A DNA stretch of 64,000 nucleotides, from positions 1 through 64,000 of the forward strand of contig NZ_MBEQ01000081.1 of assembly GCF_001954135.1 (NCBI RefSeq), read 5' to 3'. The position numbers and the translations under genes are program-made. This document shows, piece after piece, positions 57,797 to 64,000 of the stretch. This DNA is from Mycobacterium sp. GA-1841. Its GTDB lineage: Bacteria; Actinomycetota; Actinomycetes; Mycobacteriales; Mycobacteriaceae. The notes beneath the pieces were generated by a model, which worked only from the letters and a program-made list of their open reading frames with translations, searched no databases and had not been told where the DNA came from. Positions within the stretch are counted from its first letter, which is position 1. Each line of letters begins with the position of its first letter.

Positions 57797-58517
57797 GCCG
57801 ACACCGTACGCACGGCGCCGCACGGTGTGGTTGTGGGGCTCTGCCGTGCTCGTCGGCGCCGCCTACGGCATCTTCTTACTGGTGGTGGCGCTACGGTCGC
57901 CGGCCGGTGTGGCGCTCACCGGCCAGTTCTTCGCCCAGCCCGCGGTCAAAGCGCTGCCCGCACTGCTGTTGGCCGCGGCCGCGTGGTCCCATCCGATCGT
58001 GCGGGAACGCCGCTGGCTGGTCGGTGCGCTGGTGTTTTCCGCGCTCGGTGACTTCCTGCTCGCCATCCCATGGTGGCAGCCGTCGTTCGTCGGAGGGCTG
58101 GGCGCCTTCCTGGTCGCCCACCTGTGCTTCCTGGGTGCGCTCGTGCCGCTGGCCCGACGGAGCCCGGCCCGGCTGGCCGCCGTCGGGCTCACCATTGCCG
58201 CGTGCGTCGCCTTACTCGCGTGGTTCTGGCCCCGACTGCTCGAGCAGGGAATGGCGGTTCCGGTCACGGCCTACATCACCGTGCTCGGGGCGATGGTCTG
58301 TACGGCCCTGCTCGCCCAACTGCCCACGTGGTGGACCGCGGCCGGAGCGGTGTGTTTCGCCGTGTCGGACACGATGATCGGGATCAGCGAGTTCATCCGG
58401 GGTGACCAACTGTTGGCGGTGCCGATCTGGTGGGCCTACGCAGCCTCGCTGATGATGATCACCGCCGGCCTGTTCTTCGGCCGGACGTCACCGCCGTCTG
58501 CTGAACTGACGCGGTGA
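57795..58517 (+). CDS. Lysoplasmalogenase-like membrane protein (YhhN/TMEM86), Rv1401-like
   Basis: The 240-residue protein has about eight membrane helices and the YhhN/TMEM86 pattern: FSALGDFLLAI in the first half and WWTAAGAVCFAVSDTMIG in the second, with the conserved Asp residues of this hydrolase family. Family members hydrolyse the vinyl-ether bond of lysoplasmalogens; whether a mycobacterium uses such lipids is not known to me. ATG 57795 matches the position of Rv1401 beside lipI; the longer frame runs antisense into the esterase. It overlaps priA by GTGA. Confidence 0.85.
   Translation: MPTPYARRRTVWLWGSAVLVGAAYGIFLLVVALRSPAGVALTGQFFAQPAVKALPALLLAAAAWSHPIVRERRWLVGALVFSALGDFLLAIPWWQPSFVGGLGAFLVAHLCFLGALVPLARRSPARLAAVGLTIAACVALLAWFWPRLLEQGMAVPVTAYITVLGAMVCTALLAQLPTWWTAAGAVCFAVSDTMIGISEFIRGDQLLAVPIWWAYAASLMMITAGLFFGRTSPPSAELTR
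57803..57808 (-). promoter_or_regulatory. -10 element of leaderless lipI-like gene
   Basis: TACGGT (minus strand) ends six bases before ATG 57796. It lies inside the first codons of the divergent lysoplasmalogenase gene. Confidence 0.45.
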
Positions 58518-60514
58518 CGATCACCCGCCGCGCCGCCTCGCATGAACCGATCGCGCGGGTGCTTCCACTTCTCACGGTGCCGCACCTGGATCGGGAGTTT
58601 GACTATCTGGTGTCGGAGGAGCAGTCCGACGACGCTCAGCCGGGCGTGCGGGTCCGGGTGCGCTTCCACGGCAGGCTGGTCGACGCGTATCTCCTGGAAC
58701 GGCGCTCCGATACCGACCACACCGGCAAGCTGGGCTGGCTCGATCGCGTGGTGTCACCAGAGCCGGTGCTCACCCCTGAGATCCGTCGGCTCGTCGACGC
58801 CGTCGCGGCCCGCTACGCCGGCACCCGCGCCGACGTCCTCCGTCTGGCGGTGCCGCCGCGTCACGCCCGGGTGGAGAAGCAGACTCCGCCCGAACTGGAA
58901 CCAGCTGCGGCCGTTCCCGTCGACACCAGCGCCTGGACCCGCTATGGCCGCGCCGAACAGTTCCTGACCGCCGTCGGTGAAGGCCGGGCCGCGCGGGCGG
59001 TGTGGCAGGCCCTGCCGGGGGAGAACTGGGCACGACGGCTGGCCGAGGCAGCCGCGGTGGCGGTGAACACCGGCCTCGGCGTGGTGGCCGTGGTGCCCGA
59101 TCAGCGCGACGTGGACGCGCTCTACGCCGCTGCAGCCGAACAGGTGAACGAATCCCGGGTGGTCGCGTTGTCGGCCGGATTGGGTCCCTCGGCCCGCTAC
59201 CGGCGCTGGCTCGCGGCGCTGCGGGGACAGGCCCAGGTGGTGATCGGAACCCGCAGCGCCGTGTTCGCCCCGGTGGCCAATCTCGGATTGGTGCTGGTGT
59301 GGGACGACGGCGACGACAACCTCGCCGAGCCGCGTGCGCCCTACCCGCACGCCCGCGAGGTCGCCATGCTGCGTGCCCATCAGCTGCGGTGCGCCGCGAT
59401 CATCGGCGGCTACGCCCGCACCGCCGAGGCGCAGGCGTTGGTGCGCACCCGCTGGGCCCACGATGTGGTGGCGGCCCGGCCGGTGGTCCGCGCCGCCGCT
59501 CCGAGAGTGGTCGCGTTGGAGGACAGCGGCTATGCCCAGGAACGCGACCCGGCTGCCCACACCGCCCGGCTGCCGTCCATGGCGCTGCAGGCGGCCCGCG
59601 CGGCGTTGCAGGCGCAGCATCCCGTGCTCATCCAGGTTCCTCGCCGCGGGTACGTGCCCGCGCTTGCCTGCGCGCGGTGTCGCGCGGTGACCCGATGCCG
59701 TCATTGCACCGGCCCACTGGCGTTGCCGGATCGGGGCAGCGCGGCCGCGGAATGCCGCTGGTGCGGTCGGGCGGAGCCCGCATTGCGTTGTGCGCGTTGT
59801 GGTTCGGATGCGGTCCGAGCGGTGGTCGTGGGAGCCCGCCGGACGGCCGAGGAGTTGGGCCGGGCCTTTCCCGGTACGTCGGTGATCACCTCGGGGGGCG
59901 ATGCCGTGGTCGGTGTGGTGGGGAATGGACCGGCCCTGGTGGTCTCCACACCCGGGGCAGAACCCGTGGCCGACGGCGGTTACGGTGCGGCTCTGCTGCT
60001 CGACGCGTGGGCCCTGCTCGGTCGGCAGGATCTACGGGCCGCCGAGGACACGATGCGGCGGTGGATGGCCGCGGCGGCGTTGGTGCGGCCCCGCGCCGAC
60101 GGCGGTGTGGTGGCCGTGGTGGCGGAGTCGGCGATCGCCACCGTGCAGGCGCTGATCCGATGGGACCCGGTGGGGCATGCCGACGCCGAACTCGACGGCC
60201 GCGGTGAGGTCGGACTGCCTCCCGCCGTGCACATGGCGGCCATCGATGGGACGACGGAAGCAGTCGAGGCGCTGCTGGAAACCGCGCAACTGCCCGACGT
60301 CGCGGAAACCCTCGGCCCGGTGGAACTGCCGGCGGGGGCGCGCAGGCCACCCGGGGTCGATGCCGACGCCGAGGTGAGCCGGATGCTGGTCCGGGTACCG
60401 CGCGACGGGGGCCTGGAGCTGGCGGCAGCGCTGCGGCGGGCCACCGCGGTGCTCAGCGCCCGCAAGGATCAGCAGCCATGTCGCATCCAGATCGACCCGT
60501 TACACATTGGCTAG
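58514..60514 (+). CDS. priA: Primosomal protein N' homologue lacking helicase motifs
   Basis: The 666-residue protein has the PriA N-terminal DNA-binding domain (PLLTVPHLDREFDYLV) and the cysteine-rich zinc region (CARCRAVTRCRHC and CRWCGRAEPALRCARCG). The ATPase motifs are lost: the Walker A region reads ALPGENWARRLAEA and the DEEH box WDDGDDN. This is known for actinobacterial PriA, which is thought to lack helicase activity but keep fork-binding and DnaB-loading roles. GTG 58514 overlaps the previous stop. In M. tuberculosis methyltransferase genes and fmt follow; here the haemoglobin operon is convergent instead. Confidence 0.93.
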   Translation: MTITRRAASHEPIARVLPLLTVPHLDREFDYLVSEEQSDDAQPGVRVRVRFHGRLVDAYLLERRSDTDHTGKLGWLDRVVSPEPVLTPEIRRLVDAVAARYAGTRADVLRLAVPPRHARVEKQTPPELEPAAAVPVDTSAWTRYGRAEQFLTAVGEGRAARAVWQALPGENWARRLAEAAAVAVNTGLGVVAVVPDQRDVDALYAAAAEQVNESRVVALSAGLGPSARYRRWLAALRGQAQVVIGTRSAVFAPVANLGLVLVWDDGDDNLAEPRAPYPHAREVAMLRAHQLRCAAIIGGYARTAEAQALVRTRWAHDVVAARPVVRAAAPRVVALEDSGYAQERDPAAHTARLPSMALQAARAALQAQHPVLIQVPRRGYVPALACARCRAVTRCRHCTGPLALPDRGSAAAECRWCGRAEPALRCARCGSDAVRAVVVGARRTAEELGRAFPGTSVITSGGDAVVGVVGNGPALVVSTPGAEPVADGGYGAALLLDAWALLGRQDLRAAEDTMRRWMAAAALVRPRADGGVVAVVAESAIATVQALIRWDPVGHADAELDGRGEVGLPPAVHMAAIDGTTEAVEALLETAQLPDVAETLGPVELPAGARRPPGVDADAEVSRMLVRVPRDGGLELAAALRRATAVLSARKDQQPCRIQIDPLHIG

Positions 60515-60541
60515 TTCAGCAAACACGTTGCGACCGGCAGC

Positions 60542-60775
60542 TCAACGGCCCGGCAGACCGCGCTCTTCCTCAGGTAATTCGACAGGACCGGTCATATCGG
60601 GCGTCGCCTTCGCGAGCGCAGGACCCCCTGCGCGCTGGGTGACCGTCACCCCGGTCCTCATCGGACCGCCGGGAATGTCGCTGCGCGACACTGTATTCGC
60701 TGCACCTGCCGTACCCAGTGCCGCAAGGGTGATTCCGGCGATGACCGCCGAGATCCGAATCTGTCTTTGTGACAC
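60542..60775 (-). CDS. Small secreted protein (77 aa)
   Basis: The precursor has a Sec signal peptide (VSQRQIRISAVIAGITLAAL start, cleavage near GAA-N at about 25). The mature part is a hydrophilic, Pro/Gly-rich tail of about 50 residues with no cysteine. GTG 60775 has GGAGG nine bases upstream, which decides the start over an upstream ATG at 60808. It is the last gene of the minus-strand haemoglobin/hemerythrin cluster, 128 bases after the previous gene, so it may have its own promoter. Its function is unknown. Confidence 0.7.
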   Translation of the reverse strand: MSQRQIRISAVIAGITLAALGTAGAANTVSRSDIPGGPMRTGVTVTQRAGGPALAKATPDMTGPVELPEEERGLPGR

Positions 60776-60903
60776 GATTTCCACCTCCGGATTGCACGCT
60801 GAGACCACGGCGACAACCGACCAACCGCGTTGTCACGGGCCTGGGCTGCCAGACCGTCAAGTTCGTCTCAGGCAAAGTTGTAGTACTGGTACCTCGTCAG
60901 TGC

Positions 60904-61149
60904 TCAGGGGCGGCTGCGCGGACGTTGACGAGTGTGGTCGCGGACGACGATCTTTCTGTGGCGTGCGCTGGTGTCGACTTTGGGAGCCTCGCCCTGCTGC
61001 TGCACCCGGTGGATCCAGTCGAGTTGGTCGATGCTGGCCGGCGCCGTAACAGAGGCGGAAGTCGCCCTCGCCCTGGGGCTCACGCCCAGCAGTCCACCGA
61101 CGACCAGGGCACCGGCAAGGACTGTCGCGCGGCCTATGAATTTCCTCAT
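60904..61149 (-). CDS. Small secreted basic protein (81 aa)
   Basis: The precursor has a signal peptide (MRKFIGRATVLAGALVVGGL start, cleavage near ARA-T at about 29). The mature peptide of about 52 residues is rich in Arg/His with DQLDWIHRVQQQGEAPKVD. ATG 61149 overlaps the stop of the truncated haemoglobin gene (ATGA) and has AAGGG six bases upstream, so it is translationally coupled to the globin. Its function is unknown; the WIHRVQQQGE motif is similar to short conserved stretches I associate with small secreted mycobacterial proteins. Confidence 0.72.
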   Translation of the reverse strand: MRKFIGRATVLAGALVVGGLLGVSPRARATSASVTAPASIDQLDWIHRVQQQGEAPKVDTSARHRKIVVRDHTRQRPRSRP

Positions 61150-61661
61150 TTCCCGTCCCTTCCGATGGGGTCGACAATTTCAGCAGCGCCGCTCGACAGC
61201 AGCATGTTCTCGAGCACCGGTGAATTCGATCCGGTGATGCGTGAGTAGAGAATGCAGCCCATCTGAGCACCGATGAATTTGGCCGTCGCCGCCGTTCTGC
61301 CGACGAAGAGTTCATCGATGGTCGCCTGCCAAAGCTCGATCCAGCGCTGAAAATCACTGGCTTGCAGTCGATGTAGCGCATTGAGTCGCAGATGCACCTG
61401 CAGCGAGTCTTCTCGGTACCGCGCGGTGTGGAACAGTTTGGTGTCCCAATAGTCGACGATTTTCGATAGGTGGTGCTCCAGTTCGCCGAACCGGAGCTCC
61501 ACAAAATACTTGAACAAAATTTCATCAGAGAGGGCTCTGTTGTAGAAGATGCGGGCCAGCTGTTCGATGTCCGAGCGGTCGACGATTTCCCGCCGGCGGT
61601 CAGTGGGCACGGCGCCGACGACGGGAATACTGGTGCTTGGCCATGTGCTGAGGCCTTCCAT
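61146..61661 (-). CDS. Group III truncated haemoglobin-like protein
   Basis: The 171-residue protein has the two-over-two globin fold: helix A/B around IEQLARIFYNRALSDEILFK, helix E, then helix F with HLRLNALHRLQASDF and helix G starting with QRWIELWQATID. The His and RW pattern suits group III truncated haemoglobins, which bind O2 or NO. A 30-residue N-terminal extension is present. Mycobacteria are best known for groups I and II (glbN, glbO). It lies 12 bases after the hemerythrin-like gene in one operon. Confidence 0.8.
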   Translation of the reverse strand: MEGLSTWPSTSIPVVGAVPTDRRREIVDRSDIEQLARIFYNRALSDEILFKYFVELRFGELEHHLSKIVDYWDTKLFHTARYREDSLQVHLRLNALHRLQASDFQRWIELWQATIDELFVGRTAATAKFIGAQMGCILYSRITGSNSPVLENMLLSSGAAEIVDPIGRDGK

Positions 61662-61673
61662 TTCGGCCGGACC

Positions 61674-62159
61674 TCAGAAGGCTCGGAGCAGCATTGCGCG
61701 AGCCCTGACGTGGAGCTTCTCGAAGGGGGAGGTGCGCAGGCGCTCCATGCGCATCGTCATTTCCAGCCCAAGTCGTTCCAACTGGTCGTCGGTGAAGTGG
61801 ATAGGAAGCGGCGGCGGGATGAGGTCGCGCTCTTCTTCGGTGGCATGAGCCAGCAGAACTGTCATGAAGCTCTGCCATTCATCCTGGTAATCCGGAGATT
61901 CCGGTGGGGTGCGCAGTGCAACGGCCAGCTGGTCGTAGATCTGTCGATGTTCGGCGTGTGCGATGGCGATGAGGTCGCCGGCGGCTGTGAGTGCCGGATA
62001 GTAGATGTCGTCCTCTATGCGCATGTGGATGTCGAACTCCAGCAGAAGCCGGTCGATGCACGCCTGCCGCGCGGTTGTGCCAGGGGAGGCGGCCAGCATT
62101 TGTTCACCGAGGTGGTGCAGCAGCTCGTGATGTTCGATCAGTACGTCGTAGGCATTCAT
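61674..62159 (-). CDS. Hemerythrin-like HHE domain protein
   Basis: The 161-residue helical protein carries di-iron ligands: His10/His15, HMRIE (His45, Glu49), HAEH (His68/His71) and HATEE (His105, Glu109). Hemerythrins bind O2, or handle NO and iron, at a di-iron site; mycobacterial hemerythrin-like proteins affect oxidative-stress and sigma-factor-F phenotypes. There is no signal peptide. ATG 62159 overlaps the stop of the Rieske gene and has AAGGAG eight bases upstream. Confidence 0.88.
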   Translation of the reverse strand: MNAYDVLIEHHELLHHLGEQMLAASPGTTARQACIDRLLLEFDIHMRIEDDIYYPALTAAGDLIAIAHAEHRQIYDQLAVALRTPPESPDYQDEWQSFMTVLLAHATEEERDLIPPPLPIHFTDDQLERLGLEMTMRMERLRTSPFEKLHVRARAMLLRAF

Positions 62160-63166
62160 AGTGTGGTCTCCTTGTCATCGGAGAGGTACGTATCGGTGAA
62201 GCATGCGTCGATGACGTCGGTGTCGTAGTCGACGGGCTGCTCGGACGTGGCGCGCACCTCGATCACCCCGTTTCTGATCCTGGCCTGATAGCAGGGCAGC
62301 GGGGCTGAGGCCGGGCCGCGCACCACTTCGCCGGATTCGGAATCGAATTGCGAACCGTGCCAGGGGCATACGACGCGTCCGCGGTCCAGCCAGCCGTCCG
62401 CCATGGGGGCGGCCAGGTGCGGGCAGAATTCTCCGACTGCGCGGATCTCGTCGTCCGACCGGAACATGACGACTCCGACGTTGTCCACCTCGACACGGTG
62501 TAAGCCCGTGTCCGGCAGTGAATCCTGGGGCATCACGGCGACCCACTGCGGGGATTCCAGTTGGGGTCCGGACTGGTCTGTGCCGACTTTGGATGCGAAC
62601 ACCAAGTGACCACCCAATACGCCACTGCTCATGGAGAGCGCGTAGCCGGCGCAGCTGATGAGCGCAGCTCGCAGGTGATGTCGGCGTCGGCGTTCAGTCC
62701 AGGACAGCGCGTACATCGCCGTGGCGGTGAGGTTGAGCATGCCGTGGACCAACCCGATGCGGCGGTCCTGCTCGTGTGTGTGTTGCCAGTCGGTGGTCCC
62801 GGTGACGGCCGCACCGAGGTTGGCCAAGATTCCCAGGGCCAACGTGTGCTGCGCCAGGTGCGACGCATCGATGGTGCGCGTGCGTCGCCCGACGGTGAAC
62901 TGGTACGTGTCCAGGGCGACGGTGGCGCTGAGCACACCGCTGGACAGTGACGCCAGTGGCGGGTGCACGGGGTGCCCCAGCCACACGCCGTTGAGGGCGT
63001 TCGTGACCTGGTTACGGGCACCGCCGAAGGCATTGAACCCGAAGGTCAAGACATTCTCGAGCCGATAGCTGGGACGGTCCAGCCAATCTTGATCTCCCAG
63101 CCAGGTCACCAGCTGTGTTCTGCGACGACTGATCGGGCGTTTGGCGCTTCGACGACGATCGGACAT
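62156..63166 (-). CDS. DUF2231 membrane domain fused to Rieske [2Fe-2S] domain
   Basis: The 336-residue protein has an N-terminal membrane part of about four helices (about 62-200) resembling DUF2231, with HPVHPPLASLSSG. A C-terminal Rieske domain follows, with ligands Cys248 and His250 (CPHLAAPM) and Cys267 and His270 (CPWHGSQFD). Such proteins couple membrane electron transfer to a [2Fe-2S] centre. The neighbouring hemerythrin and globin suggest it supplies or accepts electrons for O2/NO chemistry. ATG 63166 has GGAGG eight bases upstream. Confidence 0.87.
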   Translation of the reverse strand: MSDRRRSAKRPISRRRTQLVTWLGDQDWLDRPSYRLENVLTFGFNAFGGARNQVTNALNGVWLGHPVHPPLASLSSGVLSATVALDTYQFTVGRRTRTIDASHLAQHTLALGILANLGAAVTGTTDWQHTHEQDRRIGLVHGMLNLTATAMYALSWTERRRRHHLRAALISCAGYALSMSSGVLGGHLVFASKVGTDQSGPQLESPQWVAVMPQDSLPDTGLHRVEVDNVGVVMFRSDDEIRAVGEFCPHLAAPMADGWLDRGRVVCPWHGSQFDSESGEVVRGPASAPLPCYQARIRNGVIEVRATSEQPVDYDTDVIDACFTDTYLSDDKETTL

Positions 63167-63210
63167 GAATTGGTCCTCCAGTTCTGTGCTCGGTGGGTTG
63201 GTGGGTGTTC

Positions 63211-63477
63211 TCAGAGCGGCACGTTGGGGTGGTCGCAGAAGGAGCGCGAACTAAGAGGTAGGGCGGCTCTGATATCCCGCCGTGCAAGCTGGTCGGCTCC
63301 GTTGGGAAGCCATCGATCACCGCCGGTGACGCAATAGGTCGCGCCTTCGCATTCGCTGTTCGGCAGGCTGTCCGCCGACGGCGCGAGGTCATGGATGTCG
63401 CAGAAAATCGCGGCGAGGGTCGCTGCCGACGCGGCAGCCACACAGATCTTGATCGATGTCATTTGCTGGAAAGCCAT
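63211..63477 (-). CDS. Small cysteine-containing secreted protein (88 aa)
   Basis: The N-terminus (MAFQQMTSIKICVAAASAAT) looks like a signal peptide of about 25 residues. The mature part has four cysteines (FCDIHD, SECEG, YCVTGG, SFCDH), enough for two disulfides, in about 63 residues. ATG 63477 has AGAGAG eight bases upstream; ATG 63462 lacks a ribosome binding site. It is the first gene of the minus-strand operon, nearest the operator-like repeat at 63525-63550. I recognise no family. Confidence 0.65.
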   Translation of the reverse strand: MAFQQMTSIKICVAAASAATLAAIFCDIHDLAPSADSLPNSECEGATYCVTGGDRWLPNGADQLARRDIRAALPLSSRSFCDHPNVPL

Positions 63478-63524
63478 CAGATTGCTCTCTGGGATTCATG
63501 AAGTAGTTACCTTTGTGAAACTAA

Positions 63525-63550
63525 CATGGTTTGTCATAGGACAAAATATG
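63525..63550. promoter_or_regulatory. Operator-like inverted repeat between divergent units
   Basis: CAT-nn-TTTGTC (63525-63535) and GACAAA-nn-ATG (63540-63550) form an inverted repeat around the four-base spacer ATAG, with 9 of 11 pairs matching and a perfect TTTGTC/GACAAA core. It lies between the start of the Rieske/hemerythrin/globin operon and the MocR-type gene. It is a likely binding site for that regulator, by position only. Confidence 0.6.
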
Positions 63551-63574
63551 TCGGTGGTCACAAGGGGTGCCCGA

Positions 63575-63580
63575 TAGGGT
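63575..63580 (+). promoter_or_regulatory. -10 element of leaderless MocR-type gene
   Basis: TAGGGT lies seven bases before GTG 63588, typical of a leaderless transcript. The 63525-63550 inverted repeat lies just upstream, near where a -35 would be, so binding there could affect this promoter. Confidence 0.5.
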
Positions 63581-63587
63581 GCTTCCT

Positions 63588-64000
63588 GTGAGCGGGATCA
63601 GCGGTTCCACGGCCAACGCGATCGCGGAAAGCATCCGCGACCTGGTGCTGCGCGGTGACTTCGAACCTGGGTTCGTGCTGCCGCCGATCCGGGCGTTGGC
63701 TGCGGATCTGGAGGTCAATCGCAACACCGTTGCGGCCGCATACCGTCAGCTGGTTGCGGCAGGCGTGGCGGAAGGGCAGGGGCGCCTCGGGACCGCGATC
63801 GCGAGGATTCCAGAGGTTGACACCGAACATCAGCTCGAGCCGAGTCTGGCGGATCTGGCCAGCGGCAACCCGGATCCTGATTTGCTGCCTGATCTGCGAA
63901 ACGCGCTCGCGCACATGTCATATCAGCCACCGCTTTATGGATCATCGCCGATCACCGCCGACTTGTCGGCGGTCGCCGCCACCCTGTTCGACGGTGACGT
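63588..64000 (+). CDS. MocR-type (GntR-aminotransferase) regulator, 5' part
   Basis: The frame is open from GTG 63588 to the window end (137 complete codons). It encodes a GntR winged helix (IAESIRDLVLRGDF, LEVNRNTVAAAYRQLVAAGV) followed by LASGNPDPDLLPDLRNAL, the linker and start of the PLP-aminotransferase-like domain of MocR regulators. The 3' part lies outside the window, so full length and PLP lysine cannot be checked. It is divergent from the O2/NO-binding operon and is its most likely regulator. Confidence 0.85.
   Translation, partial: MSGISGSTANAIAESIRDLVLRGDFEPGFVLPPIRALAADLEVNRNTVAAAYRQLVAAGVAEGQGRLGTAIARIPEVDTEHQLEPSLADLASGNPDPDLLPDLRNALAHMSYQPPLYGSSPITADLSAVAATLFDGD

Overview
The window is chromosomal DNA of a fast-growing mycobacterium (Mycolicibacterium type). 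The evidence is high G+C, frequent GTG starts, many leaderless genes with a TAnnnT -10 six or seven bases before the start codon, a mycobacterial LexA/PafBC promoter, and the mycobacterial gene orders aroB-pepQ-efp-nusB, pyrR-pyrB-pyrC-(Rv1382-like)-carA-carB-pyrF-mihF-gmk-rpoZ-coaBC-metK and lipI/Rv1401-like/priA. There are no rRNA or tRNA genes, CRISPR arrays or complete insertion sequences that I can see.

Layout. (A) 1-2872: core genes, namely the end of aroB, a four-helix membrane protein, pepQ, efp and nusB. (B) 2888-34587: about 32 kb of accessory DNA between nusB and pyrR. It holds: a damage-inducible 13E12/HNH gene; a tightly coupled operon of GntR regulator, 2x[4Fe-4S] ferredoxin, NosL-tailed substrate-binding lipoprotein, ABC permease, ATPase and an AprA-like flavoprotein fused to HEAT repeats; a large LuxR (LAL) regulator; a four-gene minus-strand block of giant beta-rich proteins (1715 and 1035 aa) with a one-helix membrane protein and a peptidoglycan-binding protein; a divergent two-module polysaccharide-export-like protein; a serine hydrolase with an AraC/VirS-type regulator; a divergent alcohol dehydrogenase / aldehyde dehydrogenase / esterase / BVMO-like operon; and an MHS-type transporter. 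(C) 34616-43451: the pyrimidine operon, with a PyrR-binding leader hairpin over the ribosome binding site and a strong terminator. (D) 43455-48701: tandem hairpin repeats, a Gly-Pro-rich secreted protein, mihF, gmk, rpoZ, coaBC, metK and a terminator. (E) 48716-57796: a flavin monooxygenase, a decayed P450 (the cyp132 position), hypothetical membrane proteins, an AAA+ ATPase/TPR membrane pair, a Tat-exported catalase-like peroxidase with cytochrome b561, and a LipI-like esterase. (F) 57795-60514: lysoplasmalogenase and priA. (G) 60542-64000: a six-gene minus-strand operon of small exported proteins, a Rieske/DUF2231 membrane protein, a hemerythrin-like protein and a group III truncated haemoglobin, divergent from a MocR-type regulator with an operator-like inverted repeat between them.

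The best candidates for undescribed systems are the O2/NO-binding operon in G, the giant beta-rich protein island at 14.3-25.5 kb, and the ABC/ferredoxin/AprA-HEAT operon at 4.7-11.4 kb. Family assignments rest on reading motifs by eye; no database search was run.
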